From Agromyces mariniharenae (GTDB lineage Bacteria; Actinomycetota; Actinomycetes; Actinomycetales; Microbacteriaceae), in contig NZ_VSSB01000001.1 of the NCBI RefSeq assembly GCF_008122505.1, forward strand, positions 2,786,493 to 2,850,492: a DNA stretch of 64,000 nt, given 5' to 3'. This document shows positions 17,475-24,810 of this stretch, piece after piece (the first letter of the stretch is position 1; each line of letters begins with the position of its first letter). Both the position numbers and the translations under genes were made by a program. The notes beneath the pieces are model-generated. The model saw only the letters and a program-made list of their open reading frames with translations, was not told the DNA's origin and searched no databases.

Positions 17475-17972
17475 ATGCGCACACTCGTGCTCAACGCGGG
17501 CTATGAGCCCCTCGCCGTCGTCTCGTTCAAGCGCGCCCTGCTCCTGGTCATGAACCAGAAGGCCACCGTGCTCCTCCACGAGGAGGGCAATCCGGTGTAC
17601 GCGACGAGCGGTTCGTGGGAGCGTCCCAGCGTCATCCTGCTCACTCGCTACGTGCGAACACCCCGGGTGCACGCCGTGCCGGTGAGCCGACGCGGGGTGC
17701 TGCGGCGCGACGAGCACCGGTGCGCGTACTGCGGTCGGTCGGCGGCGACGATCGACCACGTGCTGCCGCGTTCGCGCGGCGGCCGGGACACGTGGGAGAA
17801 CCTCGTCGCCTGCTGCCTCCGCTGCAACAACACCAAGGGCGACCACACGCCGGCCGAGATGGGCTGGCAGCTGCGCTTCACCCCGGGGATGCCGCAGGGT
17901 CGCAGCTGGGTGGTGCGCGGGTTCGAGCGGCCGCTTCCGCAGTGGGACGAGTACCTCGCGATCGCGGCCTGA
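17475..17972 (+). CDS. HNH endonuclease family protein
   Basis: A 165-residue protein widely conserved in actinobacteria. The N-terminal MRTLVLNAGYEPLAVVSFKRALLLV is followed by the HNH domain: zinc Cys pair CAYCG (about residue 80), the catalytic stretch IDHVLPRSRGGRDTWENLVACCLRCNNTKG with its His and Asn, and a second Cys pair. GAAAGG lies eight bases before the ATG. The family is usually a housekeeping gene of unknown role rather than a restriction enzyme; no methylase is nearby. Confidence 0.9.
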   Translation: MRTLVLNAGYEPLAVVSFKRALLLVMNQKATVLLHEEGNPVYATSGSWERPSVILLTRYVRTPRVHAVPVSRRGVLRRDEHRCAYCGRSAATIDHVLPRSRGGRDTWENLVACCLRCNNTKGDHTPAEMGWQLRFTPGMPQGRSWVVRGFERPLPQWDEYLAIAA

Positions 17973-18016
17973 ACGGTAAGTGACTTCGCTGCGCTCGTGC
18001 CCTATGGTGGTACGAG

Positions 18017-18104
18017 TCCGGAGACCCGACCTCCGGAACGCCCGATGAAGCCACCCCGTTCCGGGCTGCACTGCGGCCTCCGACGGGATCCGGAGGTCCC
18101 TCTG
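18017..18104 (+). promoter_or_regulatory. Structured leader sequestering the CHAP gene's ribosome site
   Basis: A perfect 7-bp stem TCCGGAG (18017-18023) / CTCCGGA (18031-18037) is followed by AAC-like sequence as in the NlpC/P60 leader. A second hairpin pairs 18075-18082 (GGCCTCCG) with 18091-18098 (CGGAGGTC), which buries the GGAGG ribosome site (18092-18096) in an 8-bp stem. Translation should need opening of this stem, by temperature, ligand or protein. The pairing is visible; regulation is inference. Confidence 0.5.
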
Positions 18105-19025
18105 TTGCACGGTGACGAGAACGACGCCCCCGAGCTCACCCGCTCCGAGCGCCGAGCGGCCGACCGCGGCCGCGCTCGTCGCACCGCGCCGAAGCAGGGC
18201 CGACGTGCTCGAGCGGCACGAGCGGATGCCGCGGCCGCGGCACCCGCGACCCGTGTCGTCGTGGCATCCGCGAGTCGGGCTCGCGACGTCGTCGCCGCAT
18301 CCCGTCCGGCCCGCCGCAACGGGCCCGCGCGCGTGTTCGCGACCGTGCTCGTGATTCCCGCGATCGTGGGCACCGTGGCGCTGCCCGCCTACGCGATGAT
18401 CCCCGGCGGCGGGTTCGAGGCATCCGGTGCGTTCAGCCTGACCCGCGCACAGGCGCAGAACGTCGACGTGTCGGCGCTCGCGAGCGGCAAGCCCGTCTCG
18501 AGCGACGCCTACTCGATCACCACCAAGGCCGAGATCGACGCCGCCGCCGCCGAGGCCGAGCGCGCGACGTACGGCGCGCAGCTCAACCGCTCGGGGGCGT
18601 ACTACACGCCGGCCCAGCAGGCCGAGGGCGACGACTATCCCTGGTGGAACGAGACCCCCGACGACTACGGCGGGGGTCTCTCGCCGCTCCGGTACTACTA
18701 CCGGGAGTGCGTCGACTTCGTGGCGTGGCGCCTCAACCGCGACGCCGGCGTCACGAGCGCGCCGTGGAAGTGGGATTGGGGCAACCTCGCGTCGGGCAGC
18801 GCGTACGCCTGGGCCGACGAGTGGGTCCGGCGCGGCTGGGCCACGAGCAGCGACCCGATCGTGGGCTCGGTCGCCTGGTTCCCGTACAACCACGTGGCCT
18901 ACGTGCAGTCGGTGAACGGCGACGGCACGGTCACGATCGAGGAGTACAACCAGAACAGCGACCACTCCTACCACGTGCGCACCATCCCCAACGGGTCGGC
19001 GATCTACCTCTACCCGCCGGTCTGA
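18105..19025 (+). CDS. Secreted CHAP-domain amidase/endopeptidase
   Basis: A 306-residue exported protein with a TTG start eight bases after GGAGG (the same arrangement as the gene at 16276). A basic N-terminal region of about 75 residues (RSERRAADRGRARRTAPKQGRR) precedes a signal/anchor helix (VFATVLVIPAIVGTVALPAYA). Then SLTRAQAQNVDV and YSITTKAEIDAAAAEAE, shared with the NlpC/P60 paralogue. The C-terminal CHAP domain has catalytic Cys in YYRECVDFVAWRL and His in PYNHVAYVQSV. It should cut peptidoglycan peptide or amide bonds. Confidence 0.9.
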   Translation: MHGDENDAPELTRSERRAADRGRARRTAPKQGRRARAARADAAAAAPATRVVVASASRARDVVAASRPARRNGPARVFATVLVIPAIVGTVALPAYAMIPGGGFEASGAFSLTRAQAQNVDVSALASGKPVSSDAYSITTKAEIDAAAAEAERATYGAQLNRSGAYYTPAQQAEGDDYPWWNETPDDYGGGLSPLRYYYRECVDFVAWRLNRDAGVTSAPWKWDWGNLASGSAYAWADEWVRRGWATSSDPIVGSVAWFPYNHVAYVQSVNGDGTVTIEEYNQNSDHSYHVRTIPNGSAIYLYPPV

Positions 19026-19146
19026 CCCCGACCTTGTCGACGCCGTGGCGAAAACGGCACGCAACGTTGGACGACTCGGACAGTGACCTCAGGTGCGCGC
19101 CTCCCGTAACGTGGGACCTCATTCCACGGAGGAGCAGGTGACGGCG

Positions 19147-19245
19147 ATGACGCAGCCCTTGGACGAGGCACGACTCGAGGAGATCGGGTTCGTCGACGAG
19201 CTCGCGCCCACGACCTCCGCGATCGTCGTCCTGGGCTACAACTGA
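19147..19245 (+). CDS. 32-residue peptide, possible RiPP precursor-like
   Basis: A short gene with GGAGGAGCAGG (from 19129) placed well for the ATG at 19147; an in-frame GTG at 19138 is a less likely start. A TAACGT box at 19107-19112 is a possible -10. The peptide has an acidic, leader-like first half (QPLDEARLEEIGFVDELAP) and an uncharged C-terminal half (TTSAIVVLGYN). This layout resembles peptide-modification precursors, but no modifying enzyme, protease or exporter lies beside it. A hairpin follows 21 bases after the stop. I do not recognise the family. Confidence 0.55.
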   Translation: MTQPLDEARLEEIGFVDELAPTTSAIVVLGYN

Positions 19246-19266
19246 CGCTCACCGTCCTCGGCTGAC

Positions 19267-19281
19267 GCGCCGCCGCGGCGC
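19267..19281. terminator. Hairpin between peptide gene and lactonase gene
   Basis: GCGCCG (19267-19272) / CGGCGC (19276-19281) with a 3-base loop, between converging genes. Confidence 0.5.
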
Positions 19282-19286
19282 CGGCC

Positions 19287-20327
19287 TCAGGGAACGCGTG
19301 CGAGGCACGCGGGCGCCGGCGTGCCGATGGTCCCGACGATCTCCGTGGGCACGCCATCCTCCAGGCGGACCACCGCGATCGAGTCCGACTGCTGGTCGGC
19401 CACGAGCGCGTGCCCCTCGTCGTGCGTGACGTGCAGGTCGCGCGGGTGGCGCCCGCCGGTCGGCACGGATGCCGCGTGCTCCAGCGTGCGCGCCACGGGG
19501 TCGAAGCGCAGGGCGACCAGGGCGTCCGCGTCCCGGTCGCCGACGAGCACCGTGCCCGCCCGCGTGAGCCGGATCGCGGAGAGGCCGAGTCCGCGCGCCG
19601 CGACGTGCTCGTCGACGGGGAACGCCGCGAGCTCGCGGCCGGCGATGAGGTCGATCACGCTCGCGGTGCGGTCGAGCTCGTTCGCGACGATCGCCACGTC
19701 GCCGGTGATCACGAGGTGGCGCGGCCCCGCGCCCGCGTGGATCGCGATGTCGTCGGTCTCGACGTGCGGCAGCTCGGCGGGCAGCCCGCCGAGCGCGAGC
19801 ACCCGGATCCGGTCGGAGCCCAGGTCGGGCACGAGGAGCCGTCCGCGCGCGCCGTCCACGACGGCCTGGTGCGGATGCGGCGACGCCTGCCGCTCCGCGT
19901 TCGGCCCCGAGCCCGCGAAGGGGATCGAGAACACGGCCGACGCCGCGACATCCGGTGCCGACGGGTGCGCCGTGAGCCGCCCGCCCGAGTAGTTCGCGGC
20001 GAACGCCCACGCGCCCGACTCGTCGAACGCGACGTGGCACGGGTCCGCGGCATCCGTCGACCCCGGCGGGCCGAAGCGGAGCACGGCGTCGCCCTCGAGC
20101 GTCCACGTCGACACGGCGCCGTCGGCGACCTCGTGCACGATCGCGAGCACGCCCGTCGCGGCCGACACGGCGAGGAACATGGGGTTCGTCCCGACGTCGA
20201 CCGGCTCGCCGAGCCTCGCCGAGCCGTCGGCGGCGACGTCGAGCGGGCGGATGCCGCGCGCCGCCGAGCCGAGCGCGCCGATCGTCGACGCGCCCACCCA
20301 GAACCTCGTGGTCTCCGATGCCGGCAT
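19287..20327 (-). CDS. Lactonase, seven-bladed beta-propeller (YbhE/Pgl-like)
   Basis: A 346-residue cytosolic beta-propeller of the 6-phosphogluconolactonase (YbhE) family. Typical stretches are TNPMFLAVS, DPCHVAFDESGAWAFAANYSGGRLTAH, SPHPHQAVVD, GAGPRHLVITGD and GGRHPRDLHVTHDEGHALVADQQSDSI. Length and repeats fit. GGGAGGAG lies seven bases before the ATG. Hydrolysis of 6-phosphogluconolactone in the pentose phosphate path is the family's best-known role, but members act on other lactones. No pathway genes are beside it. Confidence 0.85.
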   Translation of the reverse strand: MPASETTRFWVGASTIGALGSAARGIRPLDVAADGSARLGEPVDVGTNPMFLAVSAATGVLAIVHEVADGAVSTWTLEGDAVLRFGPPGSTDAADPCHVAFDESGAWAFAANYSGGRLTAHPSAPDVAASAVFSIPFAGSGPNAERQASPHPHQAVVDGARGRLLVPDLGSDRIRVLALGGLPAELPHVETDDIAIHAGAGPRHLVITGDVAIVANELDRTASVIDLIAGRELAAFPVDEHVAARGLGLSAIRLTRAGTVLVGDRDADALVALRFDPVARTLEHAASVPTGGRHPRDLHVTHDEGHALVADQQSDSIAVVRLEDGVPTEIVGTIGTPAPACLARVP

Positions 20328-20414
20328 GGTCGCTCCTCCCGCGGCCGTGCCGCATCCGCGGGCGCGCTCGCGCCGCTGAACACGCTACCCCGAGCCGGTA
20401 GACTCGTGCGGTCA

Positions 20415-20486
20415 GCCTCTGTAGCTCAATGGAAGAGCAGCTCCGTCCTAAGGAGAGGGTTGGGGGTTCGAGTCCCTCCAGGGGCA
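20415..20486 (+). tRNA. tRNA-Arg (anticodon CCU)
   Basis: A full cloverleaf: acceptor GCCTCTG / CAGGGGC, D-arm GCTC/GAGC, anticodon stem CTCC/GGAG with loop GTCCTAA (anticodon CCT), T-arm with TTCGAGT, discriminator A at 20486. The 3' CCA is not encoded (ACCG follows). It reads the rare AGG codon. Confidence 0.95.
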
Positions 20487-20568
20487 CCGTGCGAGCGCGG
20501 CCGCGTCGATGATCGCCGGAATCCAGGCGGGATCATGGACCGTCGAAGCATCCGGACATTCGGCTCTC

Positions 20569-20596
20569 ACCGATGGTTATCCACATAACCATCGGT
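20569..20596. promoter_or_regulatory. Perfect 12-bp palindrome upstream of the Fic gene
   Basis: ACCGATGGTTAT (20569-20580) - CCAC - ATAACCATCGGT (20585-20596). It ends 11 bases before the Fic start codon and is AT-rich against its surroundings. It is positioned as an operator over the promoter, probably for autoregulation through the Fic protein's C-terminal winged helix; a leader hairpin is the alternative. Confidence 0.7.
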
Positions 20597-20607
20597 AAGA
20601 ATGAGGC

Positions 20608-21831
20608 ATGACGACGGATCGGACACGGGGCGGGCCGGCGCGGCCGTGGCCGCCGATCACGTACGAGCGCGTGGAGTGGGACCGCTCGGAGACGACGGCC
20701 GGAATCTCCCGGCGAGCGGCCCTTCGCGCCAGGGGGCGGTACGACGCCGCCGTGCCGCCCACGATCGCCGCGCTGCGGGTGCCGCCGATCGCGGCAGACG
20801 TCGCGACCGCCGCCGAGGACGCGATCATCGAGCTCGGCCGATTCGACGGGGAGGTCGGTGCCGTCACCGCGCCGTTCTCGGCCATCCTGCTCCGCAGCGA
20901 GAGCGCGGCGAGCTCCGAGATCGAACAGCTCACCGCCTCCGCGAAGAGCATCGCGCTGGCCGAGCTCGGACGGAAGGCGGGGCAGAACTCGCGCGCGATC
21001 GTCGGCAACGTCCGGGCCATGGAGGCCGCGATCGACATGGCCGAGGACCTGGATGCCTCGAGCATCATCCGCATGCAGGCCGAGATCCTGCGAGACGACC
21101 GGCCCGAGCACACCGGCGGCTGGCGCGAGCAGCCGGTGTGGATCGGCGGCGGCTACACGAACAGCCCGCACTCCGCCTCGTTCGTGCCGCCGCGCCACGA
21201 CCGGGTTCCCGCGCTGATGGACGACCTGGTCGCGTTCGCGCGTCGCACCGACCTGCCGGCCCTGCCGCAGGTCGCGATCGCGCACGCCCAGTTCGAGACG
21301 ATCCATCCCTTCCCCGACGGCAACGGCCGCACCGGGCGGGCGCTCATCCAGGCGATGCTCCACCGGCTCGGCGTGACCCGGAACGTCACCGTGCCGGTGT
21401 CGGCCGGCCTCCTGCGGGACACACGCGGGTACTTCGACGCGCTTACCGCCTATCGCGACGGCGACGTGGAGCCGATCGTGCGCGAGCTCGCCGAGGCGTC
21501 GAGCGAGGCGATCCGCAACGGTCGCCGACTCGTGGCCGACCTCACCGACGTGCGATCGAGGTGGGAGTCGGCGACGACCGCGCGCGCCGGGAGCGCCGGG
21601 CGTCGACTCCTCGACGTCCTGCAGCGGCAGCCCGTCATCGACGCCAGGCTCGCCGGCGAGGAGCTGCACGTCAGCGCGCGCAATGCGCAGAACGGCATCG
21701 ATCGACTCGTCGACGACGGCATCCTGCACCAGATCGGGAACGCCGAGCGCGGGCGCGCCTACGAGGCGCGCGAGGTGCTCGTCGCGCTCGATGCGTTCGC
21801 CGCGCGCGCGAAGCGGACGCCGCGGCGGTAG
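20608..21831 (+). CDS. Fic-domain AMP-transferase with N-terminal inhibitory motif and C-terminal winged helix
   Basis: A 407-residue protein that should transfer AMP, or another nucleotide, to target hydroxyls. An N-terminal SESAASSEIEQ stretch matches the self-inhibitory helix (S/T)xxxE(G/N) except that the last residue is Gln. The core is HAQFETIHPFPDGNGRTGRAL (catalytic His and anion-binding DGNGR, about 226-246). A C-terminal winged helix (RRLLDVLQRQPVIDARLAGEELHVSARNAQNGIDRLVDDGIL) gives DNA-binding ability. No separate antitoxin gene is present. Lies between a tRNA and pspA, a common site for such genes. Confidence 0.92.
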   Translation: MTTDRTRGGPARPWPPITYERVEWDRSETTAGISRRAALRARGRYDAAVPPTIAALRVPPIAADVATAAEDAIIELGRFDGEVGAVTAPFSAILLRSESAASSEIEQLTASAKSIALAELGRKAGQNSRAIVGNVRAMEAAIDMAEDLDASSIIRMQAEILRDDRPEHTGGWREQPVWIGGGYTNSPHSASFVPPRHDRVPALMDDLVAFARRTDLPALPQVAIAHAQFETIHPFPDGNGRTGRALIQAMLHRLGVTRNVTVPVSAGLLRDTRGYFDALTAYRDGDVEPIVRELAEASSEAIRNGRRLVADLTDVRSRWESATTARAGSAGRRLLDVLQRQPVIDARLAGEELHVSARNAQNGIDRLVDDGILHQIGNAERGRAYEAREVLVALDAFAARAKRTPRR

Positions 21832-21856
21832 CGCAGCCGCCGTCGCGCCTCGCGAC

Positions 21857-22618
21857 CTACGCCTGGCCGATGCTGAGCCACGCGTCGGGGCCGCCGCGTC
21901 GCTCGGAACCCGTGACGTCGGGGGAGCCGCCGCCGCGCATCGCCTCGAGCTGCCGCTCGACCTCCGCCTGCGCGGCGATGACCGAGAGCTGCCGCTCGAT
22001 GTCGGCGTCGGGCGCGGTCGTCAGGTCCTTGAGGGCCCCGCTGGCGAGCAGCTCGTCGGTGGCCTGCGCGCGCGCCTGCATCTGGGCGACACGGTCGCGC
22101 GCTCGGTCGAGGCTCGTGCCGACGTCGTGGATGCTGGCGCCGAGGCCGGCGACCGCCTCGTTCGCGCGCACCTGCGCCTCGGACGCCGTGTAGGTGGCCT
22201 TGATGGTCTCCTTCTCGATGCGGAAGGCGGCGATCTGCTCGGAGAGCCGGCGCTCGCGGTCCTGCAGCTGCGCCGTCTGCTGCTGCAGCGCGGAGTACTG
22301 GTCCTGCAGCTTGGCGACCTGCCCCTCGAGCAGGGAGCGACGCTCGAGGGCGGCGCGCGCCAGGTCCTCGCGCCCCTGCACGACGGCCTCGCGCGCCTGG
22401 GCGCCGAGGCGTGCGTAGCGCTCGCCCATCTCCTGCCCCTGCAGCTCGATGCGCTTCTTCGCGGTCGCGACCTCGGCGACGGCCTGGCGCACCTGCTGCA
22501 GGAGCTTCACCTGCTGCTCGTAGTTGTCGTCGAGGGTCTCGCGAGGATCCTCCATGCGGTCCATGGCCTTGGAGGTCTTGCTCCGGAAGATGGTTCGCAT
22601 CCGTGCGGTGTTGCTCAT
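21857..22618 (-). CDS. pspA: Phage-shock protein A (PspA/IM30)
   Basis: A 253-residue coiled-coil protein that binds and repairs stressed membrane. From MSNTARMRTIFRSKTSKAMDRMEDPRETLDDNYEQQ onward it is heptad-rich to about residue 215, with the LQDRERRLSEQIAAF core of the family and a Gly/Arg-rich tail. Its ATG overlaps the stop of the upstream membrane protein gene (ATGA), so the two are translationally coupled. It converges on the Fic gene. Confidence 0.9.
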   Translation of the reverse strand: MSNTARMRTIFRSKTSKAMDRMEDPRETLDDNYEQQVKLLQQVRQAVAEVATAKKRIELQGQEMGERYARLGAQAREAVVQGREDLARAALERRSLLEGQVAKLQDQYSALQQQTAQLQDRERRLSEQIAAFRIEKETIKATYTASEAQVRANEAVAGLGASIHDVGTSLDRARDRVAQMQARAQATDELLASGALKDLTTAPDADIERQLSVIAAQAEVERQLEAMRGGGSPDVTGSERRGGPDAWLSIGQA

Positions 22619-23235
22619 GATGGGGTCTCCTTCTCTCTGACGGTGGAGGCGATGGGTCGATGGAGGTCGGGCCGAGTGAGCGCGTGCAGCTCCTCGATGC
22701 CGGCGTACAGGGCCGCGACCTCGCGGTCCATGTCGGCGCGCAGGGTGGTCAGGGCGTCGTCGCTCGGCCCGGTGAGCCCGGATGCCACGGCGGCACGCAG
22801 GTGGCGCACGAGCACGGCGACCTGGTCGACCCGTCGCCGGGCGGCGGGAACCTCGTCGGCGAGCACCCCCGGGTCGGTCTCGCTCTCGAGCAGCCGCAGC
22901 TGCGCGTCGAGGGCGACGCCCTCCTGCCGGATGCGCGCGAAGAGCCGGGGGAGGTCGCCGCGAGGCCCCGCGCCGTTCGCCGCGAGGTCGACGGCCGCCT
23001 GGCCGCTGGCGAGGAGCTCGCCGAGTCGCACGCGGAGCGCGAGGATCGTGCGCTGCGGTCCGCGGCTGAACTGCGCGCGGGTCTTGAGGGTGGCCCCGCT
23101 GACGGTCCGGCTTCGGCGGATGCGCCGGAACACCGCCCGGATGACGAGGACGACCGCGACGATCGAGACGACGCCGGTCAGGATGACGATCGCGAGCGCG
23201 GCGAGCACCCACTCGAGGCCGGTCACGCCGGCCAC
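22615..23235 (-). CDS. Membrane-anchored coiled-coil partner of PspA
   Basis: A 206-residue protein with one N-terminal transmembrane helix (LEWVLAALAIVILTGVVSIVAVVLVIRAVF), then a basic patch (RRIRRSRTV) and a helical cytosolic region rich in Leu/Arg/Ala. Two adjacent GTGs are possible; 23235 was chosen because GAGGAG lies nine bases upstream, while 23226 would begin VTGLEW. It is the first gene of the pspA operon and overlaps pspA by four bases. Likely a membrane anchor or regulator for PspA, by context only. Confidence 0.7.
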   Translation of the reverse strand: MAGVTGLEWVLAALAIVILTGVVSIVAVVLVIRAVFRRIRRSRTVSGATLKTRAQFSRGPQRTILALRVRLGELLASGQAAVDLAANGAGPRGDLPRLFARIRQEGVALDAQLRLLESETDPGVLADEVPAARRRVDQVAVLVRHLRAAVASGLTGPSDDALTTLRADMDREVAALYAGIEELHALTRPDLHRPIASTVREKETPS

Positions 23236-23327
23236 CCCCGCCCGCTCCTCGCCGTGAGCCGTGCGACCTGATTCAGCTCCATGGGTCCGCCTTCGTGAGC
23301 ACCTGTGCTTGGGTGACCGCGAGCATG

Positions 23328-23365
23328 GACGCGATATAACGCGACGCCATGACGCGATATAACGC
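23328..23365. repeat. Two direct copies of a 15-base near-palindromic site
   Basis: GACGCGATATAACGC at 23328-23342 and again at 23351-23365 (period 23 bases). The core GCGATATAACGC is nearly self-complementary. It sits in the 267-base gap upstream of the pspA operon and is its likeliest regulator site. A related CGTATATAACGG lies before the ArsR gene at 56476. Nothing else is recognisable in 23236-23502. Confidence 0.6.
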
Positions 23366-23502
23366 AAACCTACGCCGAAGGCGCCCGGGGTGCGAGCGTT
23401 CGGAGCGAATTCCCATGCCACCGGCCCTCGAACGGGTGACGCGAGGGGCGTACGAGTGCGCTCGTGCGCGCCGTCGCCCGGCGCGCCGTCGTGGAGGCGC
23501 CG

Positions 23503-23979
23503 TCAGGCGTAGAAGCCGTCGCGCAGGTTGATGCCGTGCTCGACCCAGGCCTTCATGGCGGCCAGCATGCCGGTCCACCCCTCGCAGTTGCCGAACGCGT
23601 GCTTCGCGCCGTCGGGCGTGGCGCGCCACGCCGCCTCGGTGATCGTCACCAGGGTGCGTACGCCGTCGTCGATCGGCTCGAACTCGAACGTCGTCGTCGT
23701 CGTGCCGCGCTCGCCGGCGGTCGACTCGCCCTCCCATTCGATGACGATGCGTCGTGGCGGGTCGGACTCGACCACCGTGACGGGGAACGCGCCCGGGAAG
23801 TCGTGGAAGTCCCAGCTGACGTCGGCTCCCGCCTCGAGCCGGCCGCGGGCGCCGCCGGTCGTGAAGTACCGCGACAGCTGCTCGGGGTCGGCGACGGCCT
23901 CGTAGACCTCGTCGACCGGCCGGGCGATGCGACCGGAGACGGTGAAGCCGAGCGTGTCGAGTCGCTGCTGCTCATTCAT
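23503..23979 (-). CDS. SRPBCC/AHSA1-domain protein
   Basis: A 158-residue START-like (Bet v1) fold protein with a hydrophobic ligand cavity. Typical features: VSGRIARPVDEVYEAVADPEQLSRYFTTG, DFPGAFPVTVVESDPPRRIVIEWEG, and the C-terminal GWTGMLAAMKAWVEHG helix. It is divergent from an ArsR-type regulator 16 bases away, the classic arrangement for this pair. Ligand unknown. Its ATG is the left end of a palindrome. Confidence 0.88.
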   Translation of the reverse strand: MNEQQRLDTLGFTVSGRIARPVDEVYEAVADPEQLSRYFTTGGARGRLEAGADVSWDFHDFPGAFPVTVVESDPPRRIVIEWEGESTAGERGTTTTTFEFEPIDDGVRTLVTITEAAWRATPDGAKHAFGNCEGWTGMLAAMKAWVEHGINLRDGFYA

Positions 23980-23998
23980 GTTGTATTTTTACAACATG
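23977..23998. promoter_or_regulatory. Palindromic operator containing both divergent start codons
   Basis: CATGTTGTA (23977-23985) - TTTT - TACAACATG (23990-23998). The outermost three bases of each arm are the start codons of the SRPBCC gene (minus) and the ArsR gene (plus). TATTTT (23984-23989) is six bases from the ArsR ATG, so both transcripts would be leaderless and one repressor dimer could block both. Confidence 0.75.
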
Positions 23999-24340
23999 TC
24001 ACCCGATGTCGGCAAGGGGCCCGACGACCTCGTGTTCAAGGCGCTCGCCTCGCACACGCGACGGCGGATCCTCGACGAGCTCAAGGCCGCGCCCCTCACG
24101 ACCGGAGAGCTCTGCGACCGGTTCCCCGAGCTCGACCGCACGACCGTGCTCCAGCACCTGCGCGTCCTCGAGCGCGCCGAGCTCGTCGTCGGGCGTCGCC
24201 AGGGCCGGGAGCGCCACCTCGCGCTCGCGCCGCTGCCCATCAAGCGCATCCACGATCGCTGGATCAGCGAGTACGCCAGGGCCGCGGTCGAGCTGCTCGA
24301 CCGCCTCGACGAGGGCTCGGCGCCGGCGTCGCGCGGCTGA
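23996..24340 (+). CDS. ArsR-family winged-helix regulator
   Basis: A 114-residue repressor-like protein: DDLVFKALASHTRRRILDELKAAPLTTGELCDRFPELDRTTVLQHLRVLERAELVVGRRQGRERHLALAPLPIKRIHDRW. The single Cys is in GELCDRF and no metal-binding CxCx pattern is present, so it belongs to the metal-independent ArsR group paired with SRPBCC genes. It should control itself and the divergent SRPBCC gene through the shared palindrome. Confidence 0.88.
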   Translation: MSPDVGKGPDDLVFKALASHTRRRILDELKAAPLTTGELCDRFPELDRTTVLQHLRVLERAELVVGRRQGRERHLALAPLPIKRIHDRWISEYARAAVELLDRLDEGSAPASRG

Positions 24341-24373
24341 GCTGCCGGTGGGCCGGGTCCGGCGCTCAGGCGG

Positions 24374-24691
24374 TCAGGCCGGCTCCGTCGCCTCGACCGC
24401 GTGCGGGATCGGCGGCTCGGGCACGACGAGGAGCCCGCCCGACGAGTTCGCCACGAGGGCGAGCTCCTCGAGCCAGGCGCGGTTGAGATGCGGCCGCCGA
24501 TTGCCGTGGAACACGAACGCGAGCGGAGTCGCCGGGCTGAGCCAGACCGTCATCGTCCGCCGGTCGTCGTGCCAGGTGAACGGGAAGCTCTCGAGGCGCC
24601 GCAGCTTGTTCACGATGATGACCTGCAGGTGGGCGAGCGTTCGGTCGTCGAACTCCGCCGCGTGGTCGTCGTCGTACACCAGCGAGCCCAT
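24374..24691 (-). CDS. DUF7882-type small protein
   Basis: A 105-residue protein (MGSLVYDDDHAAEFDDRTLAHLQVIIVNKLRRLESFPFTW, then a beta-rich GNRRPHLNRAWLEELALVANSSGGLLVVPEPP). Homologues in Microbacteriaceae are often labelled 'ATP-dependent DNA ligase', but no ligase motif is present. GGAGTG precedes the ATG. Converges on the ArsR gene. Function unknown. Confidence 0.75.
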   Translation of the reverse strand: MGSLVYDDDHAAEFDDRTLAHLQVIIVNKLRRLESFPFTWHDDRRTMTVWLSPATPLAFVFHGNRRPHLNRAWLEELALVANSSGGLLVVPEPPIPHAVEATEPA

Positions 24692-24810
24692 GGGCACTCC
24701 GTTCCGCGCGCCGGCGAGGGTGGGGCGCGGGTGGTGCGCTGCGAGCCGGGCCGGATCATCCTCTCCGTCGCGACGGAATCGCGGGAGGGTCTTGACTTCG
24801 GGCCCCGCGA

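Noticed and set aside
17189..17506. A 105-codon plus-strand frame before the HNH gene
   Set aside because: No ribosome site, Arg/Ser/Thr-rich random composition, crossed by a strong hairpin, and it overlaps the real HNH start.
19147..19245. Mycofactocin or PQQ precursor
   Set aside because: The C-terminus (VVLGYN) does not match the known core endings and no maturation genes are nearby.
23273..23347. A short minus-strand ORF starting MASRYIASM upstream of the pspA operon
   Set aside because: It overlaps one of the two direct repeats and has no ribosome site; the repeat explains the sequence better.
24374..24691. ATP-dependent DNA ligase annotation sometimes given to this family
   Set aside because: At 105 residues it lacks a nucleotidyl Lys motif; the true ligase is at 26179-27246.
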